This document shows positions 1 through 8,581 of a stretch of 27,598 nt of DNA, piece by piece; position 1 is the first letter of the stretch; each line of letters opens with the position of its first letter. The stretch comes from JBFELO01 sp041552055 (GTDB lineage: Bacteria > Acidobacteriota > Thermoanaerobaculia > Thermoanaerobaculales > Sulfomarinibacteraceae), in the NCBI GenBank assembly GCA_041552055.1, contig JBFELO010000059.1:1-27598 (forward strand), in the 5' to 3' direction. Below the pieces are notes generated by a model. The model did no database searches and was not told where the DNA came from. It worked only from the letters and a program-made list of their open reading frames with translations. The position numbers were made by a program, and so were the translations under genes.

Positions 1-152
1 CGGCGACCATCAGCGCACACGACCGGTTCGTCACATGAACCCATCGGACCATGAACACTCCTCGAACCAGCGCGGCGGCCACCTTCTCCAGGTACGGTGT
101 GCGGCCGGATCGGTTTTCGACGCCAGGGGGCGCGGTACGGCAGCGCCCGTCC

Positions 153-1448
153 TCAGTCGCTGCCGAGCCGGAGCACGTGGCCGCGGCCACTCTCCTTGAC
201 CTGGTAGAGGGCCGCGTCGGCGGCTGCGATCAACTCGGTCGCACCCTGAGCATCGTCCGGGAAACAGGCGACACCGGCGCTCGCCCCCACCAGGTCTGCG
301 GCGACCGGCAGCCCGCGAGCCGCTTCAGTGACGGCCTCCATGAGCGATCGAGCGGCCGCCACCGCCCGGTCCGGCGGGGTGTAGGGGATCAGGATGCAGA
401 ACTCGTCGCCGCCCCATCGAACCACGAGGTCTGTGATCCGGGTCCTCGCGCGAAGCGCGTCGGCGACGGTCCGCAGCAGGTTGTCCCCGGCGAGGTGGCC
501 CGCGGTGTCGTTGTAGGTCTTGAAGTTGTCGAGATCCATCATGATCACCGCGAGCGGGTTGTCGGTCTGGCGGGCCAGCTCGATCTGTCGATCGAGCTCG
601 AGCTCCAACCGCCGCCGGTTCGCCAGGCCGGTGAGCGGGTCACGGTTGGCGAGATCGATCATGGCCCTGGTGGTCTGCTGCAGATAGCGGGTGCGGCCGC
701 GGACCTCGCCGTCGACCTGCAGATTCGCTTTGGAGAGGCCTATTCGAGCCGCCTCGAGCTGCTCGGCGAGGCGATTCACCTGGCGACCGAGTCGCGCCAC
801 CTCCCTCGGACCCTTTTCGGAGTGGCGCAACTCGAGCTCGCCCTGCGTGAGTCTGGCCACCATGTCGCTCAGATCGGTGAGCGGCGCGATGACGGTGCCT
901 GCGATCATCACCGTCAACAACACGCTCGCCGCGAGCGCGACCAGGCCGACGACAACGACCAACCGGCGAAATTCGTGGAGCGGTGCCAGCACCACGTCAC
1001 GTTCGATGGCGAGCCACGTCCCACCGTACGCGTCGTCGACGGTCACCAGCGGGAAGAACAGGGCTTCGGCCTCGACCCCGTTGAAGTCGACCGAGGTCGG
1101 CCCCCGGCCCACGACCGGCCATACCGACAGGGGTGGGGACTCACCGATCCCCAACGGAACCGCTGCGAGCTGACGGCGATCACCCGCAAACAGCACCACG
1201 CCGGCGACACCGCTCGCGTCCTTGAACTCGCGCAGCTCCCGAACCATCGCGGCTTGCCCGGGATCCTGGCCCAAGCCCTGCAGTCGATGAGCCAGCCGAT
1301 CGGCGGCCGTCGCGGCCAGGCTCTCGAAGGTGACTCGAGCCTGACCCGCGAGCACGTGCTCCCCGATCATGACCACCGCCGCGGCCACGGCGAGCGTGGT
1401 CCCCACGGTGAGTATCAGAATCCGTACGAAGACCGGCCAGTTCCTCAT
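153..1448 (-). CDS. Membrane-bound diguanylate cyclase (HAMP-GGDEF)
   Basis: The product should make cyclic di-GMP from two GTP at the inner membrane in response to a signal sensed outside. The chain has an N-terminal membrane helix (FVRILILTVGTTLAVAAAV), an extracytoplasmic region of about 150 residues with no family I recognise, a second helix (VVVVGLVALAASVLLTVMI), a HAMP-like linker, a coiled coil, and a C-terminal GGDEF domain opening with DPLTGLANRR. The active-site motif is intact (RWGGDEFCIL), so catalysis is likely retained; I see no obvious RxxD inhibitory site just before it. The frame is open to 1610, but the start at 1448 places the first helix at the N terminus. GAGGGG lies almost against that ATG, so a GTG at 1457 remains possible. 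The gene is monocistronic, with no c-di-GMP effector nearby. Confidence 0.9.
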   Translation of the reverse strand: MRNWPVFVRILILTVGTTLAVAAAVVMIGEHVLAGQARVTFESLAATAADRLAHRLQGLGQDPGQAAMVRELREFKDASGVAGVVLFAGDRRQLAAVPLGIGESPPLSVWPVVGRGPTSVDFNGVEAEALFFPLVTVDDAYGGTWLAIERDVVLAPLHEFRRLVVVVGLVALAASVLLTVMIAGTVIAPLTDLSDMVARLTQGELELRHSEKGPREVARLGRQVNRLAEQLEAARIGLSKANLQVDGEVRGRTRYLQQTTRAMIDLANRDPLTGLANRRRLELELDRQIELARQTDNPLAVIMMDLDNFKTYNDTAGHLAGDNLLRTVADALRARTRITDLVVRWGGDEFCILIPYTPPDRAVAAARSLMEAVTEAARGLPVAADLVGASAGVACFPDDAQGATELIAAADAALYQVKESGRGHVLRLGSD

Positions 1449-2047
1449 TCCCCTCACACGACCGCGACCCGACGTGTACAAGGCGATCGCACGGAGCCGC
1501 ATTTCCAGAGTGCCGTCGACCGCCCGCGGGGTCAAGGCATCGCGACGTTGCGGACGCGATGTGCTGCTACGGATTGACGCGATCGAACGGATCTTCCTCG
1601 TGCTCGACAAACGAGTGCCGGGCTGACTTCGATGCTCGGAGGGTTGCCACCAGCCTGGGCACGAACGGCGCCCGGGGTGGCGCCGCCGACTGCCCGTTCC
1701 CCCCGATCAGCCGGCTGCGGACATGACGGTGCGCCGCGCCTGAGCGGCCTCGCGAGCGCGCGGCGGTGCGGCGCACAGGACGACCCGGGGAACACAGCGG
1801 CATCGGCCGCCGGTTCGCACCGAACACCCGTCCAGGTGCACCACCGCCGCGCGGACCCGGTCCGCGGGATCAGGCACCCATCCGCCGCGGCGCAGGACGT
1901 CCAAGTACTCCATCAAGGAGATATACGTCGTTGGTGCCCGCCGAGTTGCCAACTCCGGGACGTCCACTTCCGGGTCAACGACTGCCACGGCCTGTGGCGC
2001 AGTGTCACACCGGTGCTGCAGTTCCACGACGTATCGAGGTCGTGGCC
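1449..2047. other. Intergenic stretch without a convincing gene
   Basis: About 600 bases separate the cyclase start from the promoter of the GntR operon. Several frames stay open here, as expected at this GC content, but none combines a good ribosome-binding site, strong third-position GC and a recognisable domain. The best is a minus-strand frame at 1707-2054 starting at a TTG. An AAGGAG occurs on the plus strand at about 1915-1920, but the frame after it simply runs on into the regulator gene in another phase. The stretch may be the remnant of a decayed gene. Confidence 0.5.
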
Positions 2048-2083
2048 TTGACAACTGTGAATGTGTGTATTAATTTATACACA
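2048..2083 (+). promoter_or_regulatory. Sigma-70-like promoter with overlapping palindromic operator
   Basis: A consensus -35 box TTGACA (2048-2053) is followed after exactly 17 nt by a -10 box TAATTT (2071-2076). The -10 box forms the 6-nt centre of a perfect inverted repeat with arms TGTGTAT (2064-2070) and ATACACA (2077-2083). The predicted transcript would start near 2083, leaving a leader of only about 18 nt with the ribosome-binding site. A bound dimer would block RNA polymerase. YtrA-type GntR regulators commonly repress their own operon from a palindrome at the promoter, so the adjacent gene is the likely ligand. The boxes and palindrome are seen directly; binding is inferred. Confidence 0.8.
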
Positions 2084-2100
2084 GTAATCGAGGAGGAGCC

Positions 2101-2505
2101 TTGGACAGCCTACCCCTCAAGCTCAGCGACGCCACCGGGGTGCCCTACTACCGACAGATCGTGGATCAAATCGCCCAGCTGATCAGATCCGGGCAGCTCG
2201 AGCGGGGCTCGCAGCTGCCGTCGGTGCGCGAGCTGAGCTCGGACCTGCTGGTGTCGCTGATCACCACCCGTCGGGCCTACGCCGACCTCGAGGGGATCGG
2301 CCTGATCTTCAGGCGGCAGGGGTCCGGCACGTTCGTGGCCGACGAGGTCGAAGTGGCAACTCGAGAACAGGCGATGGCCGACATCCGCTCCAGGGTGGAG
2401 GACGTGGTCGATCAGGCACGGCGCTTGGGCCTGGGCGAAGACGACCTCGAACAGATCTTCAACCAGCTGCTGTCCCGAGAGGAGGGCCGCGATGCCGCGC
2501 GCTGA
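2101..2505 (+). CDS. GntR-family transcriptional regulator, YtrA subfamily
   Basis: This 134-residue protein has the N-terminal winged helix of GntR regulators (about residues 12-78, with LPSVRELSSDLLVS as the helix-turn-helix and RRQGSGTFV as the wing). It is followed only by a short helical tail of about 55 residues, not a large effector domain. That short form is typical of the YtrA subfamily, which usually represses the ABC transporter genes downstream. The start is a TTG at 2101, supported by AGGAGG at 2091-2096; no ATG fits. The stop overlaps the ATPase gene by 14 nt, so the two are translationally coupled. The palindrome at 2064-2083 is the probable autoregulatory site. YtrA-type systems often respond to cell-wall antibiotics, but nothing here identifies the inducer. 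Confidence 0.9.
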   Translation: MDSLPLKLSDATGVPYYRQIVDQIAQLIRSGQLERGSQLPSVRELSSDLLVSLITTRRAYADLEGIGLIFRRQGSGTFVADEVEVATREQAMADIRSRVEDVVDQARRLGLGEDDLEQIFNQLLSREEGRDAAR

Positions 2506-3202
2506 TCTGGTACACGTGAGCGAAGTCAAGGTCCGACGCAACGGATTCGAGCTCGACGTGCCGGAGTGGCGACTCTCCCCGGGCGAGGTGGTCGGGCTGG
2601 TGGGGCCCAACGGTGCCGGCAAGACGACGTTGCTCGAGACCCTGGCGGGCCTACGGCCGGCCACCTCCGGATGCGTGCAGGTGCTGGGGCACGACCCGTG
2701 GTCGCATCCGGCCGAGGTCCGCTCGAGGCTCGGATTCATGTCCGACGACATGCCGGTGTTCGACAAAGCTGTCGGACCGCTGCTGCGGATGCTGTCCGGC
2801 TACTACCCGACCTGGGACGCCGAGCTGGTGGAGCTGCTCCTGGAGCGGTTCAATCTCGATCCGCGCCTGAAGTGCAACCGGCTGTCCAGGGGGCAGGGCA
2901 CCCGCCTTCGGCTGGTGACCTCGATGGCGTTCCGGCCGACCGTGTTGATCCTCGACGAGCCCGCTGCTGGACTCGACGTGAGCGGACGGAGGACGTTGCT
3001 GGAAAGCGTGCTGGATGTCGTTCGCGACCCCGATCGCAGCGTGGTCGTAAGCTCGCACATGCTCGCCGACGTGGAGAGGATTGCCGACCGGCTCCTGGTC
3101 CTCAACGAGGGTCGTGTGGTGAGGGACGGCCCGACCGATCGCCTGGTCGGGGAACACCGCACGCTGGAGGAGGCGCTCATCGACTGGGGGGCGGCTGGAT
3201 GA
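2492..3202 (+). CDS. ABC transporter ATP-binding protein
   Basis: This is the ATPase that should drive the membrane protein encoded next to it. All nucleotide-binding elements are visible: Walker A GPNGAGKTTL (about residues 36-45), a signature LSRGQGTRLRL, Walker B VLILDEPAAGLD, and the switch histidine in VVVSSHML. The length (236 residues) and the LVGPNGAGKTTLLETLAGL context fit the single-domain family of YtrB, CcmA and NatA-type exporters. The ATG at 2492 has GGAGGG at 2481-2486, inside the end of the regulator gene. The stop TGA overlaps the permease start as ATGA (3199-3202). The substrate cannot be told from sequence. Confidence 0.92.
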   Translation: MPRADLVHVSEVKVRRNGFELDVPEWRLSPGEVVGLVGPNGAGKTTLLETLAGLRPATSGCVQVLGHDPWSHPAEVRSRLGFMSDDMPVFDKAVGPLLRMLSGYYPTWDAELVELLLERFNLDPRLKCNRLSRGQGTRLRLVTSMAFRPTVLILDEPAAGLDVSGRRTLLESVLDVVRDPDRSVVVSSHMLADVERIADRLLVLNEGRVVRDGPTDRLVGEHRTLEEALIDWGAAG

Positions 3203-4596
3203 TCGCAAATCTCTTGGCTGCATGGAACCACTTTAGGGTCCGTTCGGTGTGGACGCTGCTGGATCCGCGTGCAGCGGTTGTCCTGCTGGTTTTTTCGCTG
3301 CTCGCGCTGCTCCACACAGCAGACCCCGGGGCTCTGGTCCGGGACCTTGAATCGGAGTTGCGGTGGGTTGCCACGATGATCTGGGTCATGTGGCTCTACC
3401 TGTGGCCCGCTCTGCCGGCAATGGCGGCCAGCGGCCGTACGACGGGCGGACAGGGCACCGCGATGCGGCTGCGCGCTTTCCCCCCCCTGCCTGTCGGTCC
3501 GCGAATGCGAGCAGTCGCCGAGACGTGCGTGGTCCTGGCGTACGTCGTGCTTGTCCGGGTGATCGCACGGTGGGCTTTCCCCGCTGCAGAGTTGACCGAA
3601 AACAGCTCTGCCAGCTCGCTGGATCTGCTGCTCATGGTGCCGACCATCCTGGCCTGGGTCGCGCCGGCTCCGTCGATCAACTTCTTCATGCTTCGGCCGC
3701 TCGCCCTCGCGGCGCTGCTCGCAATTGCGGTCCAACTGGGAATGACTTCCACGGATGTAGGTCTCGTTTCGACGGCGCTCGCTGTTACCGGCCTGTGCCT
3801 GGCGACGATCGGCCGCGAGTGGCGGGCACCCCTGATTCGGCGGCGCATTCCGCGGGCCGTGGAACGGGTCCGCCCCGGCATCGACCCGGCTCGCCGCCTC
3901 AGAGGCGACGCGTGGCGGCTGCCCGCCGCAACGTGGGGACCCGCGGTGCTCTCTCTCGTGCTCCTGGTGGTGGTGCTGCTGGCGCTCGACCTCTATCGGT
4001 CCCTGCCTATGTACGCGCTTCCGCTGGTCAGCGGGCTCCTGATCAGCACGGCCATCGTGCTCTCACTGCGACCCTTCGACTCGAACCTCATCGGCATGGG
4101 ATTGAGCGGAAAACAAGGGGCACGCATCGGTGACTTCATGCGCGCGTGGTCGGTGCTGCCGGTACGCCCCGGGTCGGTGTTGCGGCTCGTCTACCTCCAC
4201 GGTCTCGTGGTGATGGGCGGGTTGTGGCTCGGGTTCGTCGTCGCCCTGATGGCGCGGTCCTGGTTCCGTTTCGGGCGCCTCGGCCTGCTCACCGCGGACG
4301 GCGGCGACCTCTCGGTGGTCGTGATTCCGTTCGCCGCGGCGGTGCCCTGTCTGGCGGGCCTGCTGGTTGCCGCCGCAGTCGGGGACCGCACACGTTCGAT
4401 CATCAGCGGCGTGTGCTTCCTGCTCGTGTTCTACGGCCATCTGTTGCTGTTCGGCGTGTTGGCGTCGGCCTTCGGGCGTGAGTCGAACCTTCCGATCCTG
4501 ATCGACGGTGCGTTTCTCGCCGGGCTCGCCCTTCTCGGCGGCACGCTGCCATTGGTCCACCTGCGGCGCGCTCAAGTCCGCTCGATCGAGACGTGA
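3199..4596 (+). CDS. ABC transporter permease of the YtrA/YtrB-type operon
   Basis: This 465-residue integral membrane protein has roughly ten hydrophobic segments, for example AAVVLLVFSLLALLH, VLSLVLLVVVLLALDLY, YALPLVSGLLISTAIVLSL and the C-terminal FLAGLALLGGTLPLVHL. They fall into two halves joined by a basic cytoplasmic stretch near residues 205-245. I do not recognise a named family from motifs; the permease role is inferred from position, topology and the 4-nt ATGA overlap with the ATPase gene. The frame is open further upstream, but that part only shadows the ATPase gene. The size could reflect duplication of a six-helix ABC-2-like unit. No periplasmic binding protein is encoded, which suggests export rather than uptake. 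Confidence 0.8.
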   Translation: MIANLLAAWNHFRVRSVWTLLDPRAAVVLLVFSLLALLHTADPGALVRDLESELRWVATMIWVMWLYLWPALPAMAASGRTTGGQGTAMRLRAFPPLPVGPRMRAVAETCVVLAYVVLVRVIARWAFPAAELTENSSASSLDLLLMVPTILAWVAPAPSINFFMLRPLALAALLAIAVQLGMTSTDVGLVSTALAVTGLCLATIGREWRAPLIRRRIPRAVERVRPGIDPARRLRGDAWRLPAATWGPAVLSLVLLVVVLLALDLYRSLPMYALPLVSGLLISTAIVLSLRPFDSNLIGMGLSGKQGARIGDFMRAWSVLPVRPGSVLRLVYLHGLVVMGGLWLGFVVALMARSWFRFGRLGLLTADGGDLSVVVIPFAAAVPCLAGLLVAAAVGDRTRSIISGVCFLLVFYGHLLLFGVLASAFGRESNLPILIDGAFLAGLALLGGTLPLVHLRRAQVRSIET

Positions 4597-4673
4597 CCCT
4601 GACACCGCCGCGTCGGGACGTACGTGTCTCACCACCCCAGGTACCGGCGGTAGACGGCCGACCTGCGGCCGGT

Positions 4674-4907
4674 TCAGCGATCTCGGTCCCGCGAGGCGAG
4701 GGCACGTCGAACGGCGGCTCGGATCGCTGCCAGAGACGCCATCAACGGGAAGAACACCAGTACGGCGACGGCCAGGCCGGCAAAGATCTTGAGTGCGAGC
4801 AGCGCGACGCGGGCGGCGCCCTGGGTGTCGGTGCACCCAATAGAGGACGCCACCGTGACGGTGGTGGCGAGGATCCTCATTCGCTGCTCGGCCCACGTGC
4901 GACGCAT
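4674..4907 (-). CDS. Possible small single-span membrane protein
   Basis: The frame encodes 77 residues. One strongly hydrophobic helix lies near residues 33-57 (VALLALKIFAGLAVAVLVFFP), cited here only in part: key run ALLALKIFAGLAVAVLVF. An amphipathic basic tail rich in Arg and Ala follows. The ATG at 4907 is preceded by GGGAGAG about 8 nt upstream, which favours it over the longer frame reaching 5201 and over a second ATG at 4880. A cysteine after VASSIG resembles a poor lipobox. I recognise no family. It lies between convergent and divergent neighbours and is not part of either operon. It could be a chance open frame. Confidence 0.4.
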   Translation of the reverse strand: MRRTWAEQRMRILATTVTVASSIGCTDTQGAARVALLALKIFAGLAVAVLVFFPLMASLAAIRAAVRRALASRDRDR

Positions 4908-5146
4908 CTCCCGCTCTCTCCCGGTCGTGACCCCGTTCGGGCTTCTGGACACGGTATCATCGCCGTCCGTCGACGGTGCGCATCGGCCGGGCGTCGTCTG
5001 CTGCCCGGGCCGGATTTCGCCCCGTTGCCGGCCGGCGCAACCTCGGTTCGTCGACAACGTAGAGAAAGAAGGCGCCCCCGTCGCGTGGGGCGTCGAATGC
5101 AATGAAAGAACCTTCGAATCACTCAATCTTTCTGCAAGGAGTACCA

Positions 5147-7225
5147 ATGAAAACTCTCGCCCTCGTCCTGTGTCTGACCGCCGTTTGTGCCGTGACATCA
5201 TCCGCTGAACCCGCCGCCGGGGAGTCGGGGGTGTCGGCCGCGCCGGCCGTAGCCTCTCTCACGGCCGAGCAGATCGCCGCCGACGTGCTGGGCACGATGG
5301 ACCGGTCGGCAGACCCGTGTCAGGACTTCTACCGCTACGCGTGCGGAGCCTGGCTGGACAACACCGAGCTGCCACCGGACCGGCCCCGATGGTCGCGCAG
5401 CTTCACGGCCATCCGGGAGAGCAACAAGGAGGTCCAGCGCGAGCTCATCGAAGACGCAGCCGCCGATTCGAGCGGCGACCCGGCGAGCAGGCTCGTAGGC
5501 ACCTACTACGGTGCCTGCATGGACGAGGCCGCGGTCGAGAATGCCGGTATTGCACCACTGGAGCCGTTGTTCGAGGCCATCGACTCGGTCCAGGACGTCA
5601 AGTCGCTGCTCGAGATGACCGGCGAGCTGTACCGCTACGGGATCGATCCTCTGCTCGGCGCCCAGGTATTCGCGGATCTCAAAGACCCGGACTACAACAT
5701 TTTGAACATCCTGCAGGGCGGCCTCGGCATGCCCGACATGGACTACTACGTCAGCGAGGACGAAAAGAAGCGCGAGCTGCTCGCCGAGTACGAGAAGCAC
5801 GTGGCGCGAATGTTCACACTGCTGGGCGACAAGGAGAAGATCGCGGCGAAGAAAGCCTCCCAGATCGTGGCCTTCGAGACCGAGCTGGCCAAGAACTCGA
5901 GAACCCGAACCGAGCTGCGGCAGCTCGACAAGATGTACAACCGCGTGGACCGCACCGGGCTGAAGGAGCTCACGCCCGAGCTGCCGTGGGACTCGTTCTT
6001 CGAGGCAGCCGGACACGCCGACGTGGACGACATCAACGTGATGACTCCCGAGTTCTTCGAGGCCCTGCAGGACATCCTGGGGACCACGGATCTCGACGTG
6101 CTGCGAACCTATCTGAAGTGGACCGTTGTCGATCGGACCGCCAACCGATTGCCGTCGGCCTTTGTCGATGCCAACTTCGACTTCTTCGGCAGGAAGCTGT
6201 CCGGCCAGCAAGAGATCCAGCCGCGCTGGAAGCGCTGCGTCGACGCCACCTCGGGCGCACTCGGCGAGCCGCTGGGCAAGCTCTACGTGGACCGGATGTT
6301 CGCCGGCGACAGCAGGGACAAGGCGCTCGAGATGATCAACGACATCTTTGCCGCGTTCGACGCCAACCTCGCCTCAGTGGACTGGCTGGACGACGCCACC
6401 AGGTGGCGCGCGCACCAGAAGCTGGTGGCGGTCCGCAGCAAGATCGGCTACCCGGACACGTGGCGCGACTACTCAGGCCTCGAGCTGACCCCAGAGGGCT
6501 ACTTCGCCAACGCCGCCGCTGTTGCGGTCTTTGACTTCGACTACGAGGCGAACAAGATCGGCGAGCCCGTCGACCGGGAGGAGTGGGGCTGGCCGCCCCA
6601 GACGGTGAACGCCGGTTACCTCTCGACCCAGAACGAGATCATGTTCCCGGCCGGAATCCTGCAGCCGCCGTTCTTCCACCGCGACTTCCCGGCGGCCATG
6701 AACTACGGCTCGATCGGCCTCGCCATCGGCCACGAGCTCACCCACGGCTTCGACGACCAGGGACGCAAGTTCGACCCGACCGGCACGATGCACGAGTGGT
6801 GGGAAACCGAGGTGGCCGAGCGCTACGAGAAGCAGGCGCAGTGCGTGGCCGACTTCTACAGCGCGTACGAGGTCGAGCCCGGGGTCCACGTCAACGGCGA
6901 GCTGACCCTCGGCGAGAACATCGCCGACATCGGCGGCATCAAGCTCGCGCGCCAGGCGTACAAGATCTGGGAGGAGCGGTACAGCACTCCGGAGCCGCTG
7001 ATCGAAGGCCTCACGCACGAGCAGCTGTTCTGGGTCGCCGCGGGGCAGACCTGGTGCACCGTCGTCTCGCCCGAGTACCTGCGCCAGCAGGTGACCACCG
7101 ACCCGCACACGCCGGCCATGTACCGGGTCTACGGACCGCTGTCGAACCTGCAGGGATTCGCCGAGGCGTTCCAGTGCGAGCCGGGCACGCCGATGAGCCC
7201 CAAGGACCAGTGCGAAGTGTGGTAG
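5147..7225 (+). CDS. Secreted M13-family zinc metallopeptidase (neprilysin-like)
   Basis: This should be a periplasmic or secreted zinc endopeptidase acting on oligopeptides. The 692-residue product begins with a signal peptide (MKTLALVLCLTAVCAVTSSA). The mature part has the usual two-domain M13 layout: a helical N-terminal domain with DPCQDFYRYACGAW, then the catalytic domain. The zinc site is complete: HELTH at residues 529-533, and the third ligand Glu590 with Asp594 in ENIADIGG. The substrate-binding motif, usually NAYY, reads VNAGY here, a variant. It ends in CEVW, matching the family's C-terminal CxxW. The start at 5147 is fixed by AAGGAG at 5136-5141; an in-frame ATG at 5102 would put extra residues before the signal peptide. 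It appears monocistronic. Confidence 0.95.
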   Translation: MKTLALVLCLTAVCAVTSSAEPAAGESGVSAAPAVASLTAEQIAADVLGTMDRSADPCQDFYRYACGAWLDNTELPPDRPRWSRSFTAIRESNKEVQRELIEDAAADSSGDPASRLVGTYYGACMDEAAVENAGIAPLEPLFEAIDSVQDVKSLLEMTGELYRYGIDPLLGAQVFADLKDPDYNILNILQGGLGMPDMDYYVSEDEKKRELLAEYEKHVARMFTLLGDKEKIAAKKASQIVAFETELAKNSRTRTELRQLDKMYNRVDRTGLKELTPELPWDSFFEAAGHADVDDINVMTPEFFEALQDILGTTDLDVLRTYLKWTVVDRTANRLPSAFVDANFDFFGRKLSGQQEIQPRWKRCVDATSGALGEPLGKLYVDRMFAGDSRDKALEMINDIFAAFDANLASVDWLDDATRWRAHQKLVAVRSKIGYPDTWRDYSGLELTPEGYFANAAAVAVFDFDYEANKIGEPVDREEWGWPPQTVNAGYLSTQNEIMFPAGILQPPFFHRDFPAAMNYGSIGLAIGHELTHGFDDQGRKFDPTGTMHEWWETEVAERYEKQAQCVADFYSAYEVEPGVHVNGELTLGENIADIGGIKLARQAYKIWEERYSTPEPLIEGLTHEQLFWVAAGQTWCTVVSPEYLRQQVTTDPHTPAMYRVYGPLSNLQGFAEAFQCEPGTPMSPKDQCEVW

Positions 7226-7258
7226 AGAGATCTACAAGCAGGCGCAAAAACAAACGTC

Positions 7259-7281
7259 GGGCGGGGGTTTATCCCCCGCCC
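7259..7281. terminator. Bidirectional intrinsic terminator between convergent genes
   Basis: A perfect 9-bp GC stem (7259-7267 with 7273-7281) closes a TTTAT loop. It lies 34 bases after the peptidase stop and 32 bases from the hydrolase stop. On the minus strand the stem is followed by a T-rich run (GTTTGTTTTTG), a good terminator tail for the hydrolase. On the plus strand the tail is weaker (GGAGTTTTGG). It probably ends both transcripts. Confidence 0.8.
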
Positions 7282-7313
7282 CGCTGGAGTTTTGGCTTGC
7301 GTGTCGAATTCGG

Positions 7314-8279
7314 TTAACCGACTCCCAGAAACTCCCAGATCGCCGTCTTGAACGCCTCGGGCTCCTCCACCGGCGAGAAGTGACCGCTCGCGTCGAACAC
7401 CACGAACTGCGAGTCGGAAAGACCGTCGTGGATCTCCTGCACCTTCGCCACCGCCACCGCGTCGTGCGCCCCGGCGATCACCATCGATATCGCAGTGATC
7501 ATGGGCAGCCGATCTCGCAGGTCGTAGCTGTCCCCCATCTCCTCGTTCTGGTACTGGGCGTGGGCCGCACTGAACCGGGCATCGCCGAAAACGGCGTCGA
7601 CCAACGTCTGTGCTTCCTCCGGGTCCGTAAACAGCAGTGGAAAGTACTCGCCCATCCAGAACGCGCGCAGCCGGGCCGTCTTCTCCTCGTCCGACAGCGA
7701 CTCGTTGGCGACCACCTCCTGCTGGTACTTCATGTACAGCTCCGCCAATCGCGGGTGGGCGCTGATGAACTCGGCCATGTCCTCGGGTGTGAAGCTGGCG
7801 ATGCCGTGCAGGAAGATCGCCCGTTCGAGAGTGCTCGGATACTCGGACGCGAGCATGACGAGATTGGTGCAGCCGTTCGACCAGCCGATGGCGTTGACCT
7901 TCTCGAGCCCGAGGTGTTGCCGGAGGGCGTCGAAGTCCTGCCGCACCGCGGCCATCCCCATGTCCGAATCCTCGCGAATCGGGTCGGACTCGCCCATCCC
8001 GCGGGGATCGAAGTACACCATGGTCACGCGCTCCTCGAGCGGCCGGTACAGCGCCCTCAGGCCAGCCAGGGTCAGCCCCCACGAGTTGGGAACCGTCATC
8101 AGTACGGGGCCCTGGCCGTGGACCTCGTAGTGAATGTTGAATCCGTTCAGCTCGGCGAAGAATGAACCGTTCTCTAGACCGACCGGCGCCGGCCCCTCCT
8201 CGACCTCAACGGCCTCGGGTTGGCATCCGATCAACGCCACGCATACGATCAGGAAACTGACGGCAACTGAACTTCTCAT
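7314..8279 (-). CDS. Lipoprotein alpha/beta hydrolase
   Basis: This 321-residue protein has a lipoprotein signal with LIGC as the lipobox (Cys19), so it should be anchored to a membrane on the periplasmic side. The alpha/beta hydrolase fold is clear: the oxyanion region near MTVPNSWG, DPRGMGES, a nucleophile elbow GWSNGC with Ser134, Asp273 in AGAHDAV and His300 in ASGHFSP, forming a plausible triad. The pattern resembles proline iminopeptidase-like and epoxide hydrolase-like branches, but the substrate cannot be assigned. The ATG at 8279 is preceded by GGGAGG; the open frame reaching 8528 is upstream noise. The gene is monocistronic and converges on the M13 peptidase, sharing its terminator. 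A role in peptide or ester breakdown in the periplasm is only a guess. Confidence 0.88.
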   Translation of the reverse strand: MRSSVAVSFLIVCVALIGCQPEAVEVEEGPAPVGLENGSFFAELNGFNIHYEVHGQGPVLMTVPNSWGLTLAGLRALYRPLEERVTMVYFDPRGMGESDPIREDSDMGMAAVRQDFDALRQHLGLEKVNAIGWSNGCTNLVMLASEYPSTLERAIFLHGIASFTPEDMAEFISAHPRLAELYMKYQQEVVANESLSDEEKTARLRAFWMGEYFPLLFTDPEEAQTLVDAVFGDARFSAAHAQYQNEEMGDSYDLRDRLPMITAISMVIAGAHDAVAVAKVQEIHDGLSDSQFVVFDASGHFSPVEEPEAFKTAIWEFLGVG

Positions 8280-8581
8280 CACGGCCTCCCTTTCTCCATC
8301 GCACGCGGTCACCGCTGTCATCGGCGGCTCCGCCCCGAAGTGTACCCTTTTGCGATTCGCTGAGCGAATCGCAGTGGATACCGTTCGACCATGCCGATCG
8401 TCGGCGCGATGGGATAGCCAATGCGCCGGAACTGCGCCATTTCTCGGCGCTCTCTCCCCGACGCGCTCCCCACCGCCGGTCCCCCAGAAGGGTACCCCCT
8501 CGAGCGCAGCCGCTGAACCACGGCACACACCCCGACCTACCGTGCGCGCATCGTCCTACCGTGTGGCAACATCGCCCGTGT
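8280..8581. other. Intergenic stretch containing repeat copy A
   Basis: This gap between two minus-strand genes holds the hydrolase ribosome-binding site at its left edge and one copy of a dispersed repeat (8351-8420). I see no gene here. Short open frames on both strands lack ribosome-binding sites and similarity to anything I know. Confidence 0.6.
8351..8420. repeat. Dispersed intergenic repeat, copy A
   Basis: The segment matches 9825-9894 with about six differences over 70 positions. Its first part is a hairpin: GCGATTCGC, a 3-nt loop, then GCGAATCGC (8352-8372). The shared tail begins GTGGATACCG and ends in GCGCGATGGGAT. A weaker match (GCCCCGA) precedes the hairpin in both copies, so the element may reach about 25 bp further left. 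Confidence 0.85.

Noticed and set aside
51..1577. A 508-residue plus-strand open frame over the diguanylate cyclase.
   Set aside because: It is the complement of a clear GGDEF gene, its product has no recognisable domain, and no ribosome-binding site precedes it.
1707..2054. A minus-strand frame of 115 residues with fairly natural composition (for example YISLMEYLDVLRRGG).
   Set aside because: It would start at a TTG inside the -35 box of the GntR promoter without a ribosome-binding site, its third-position GC is low, and the end is cysteine-rich noise. A decayed gene is possible.
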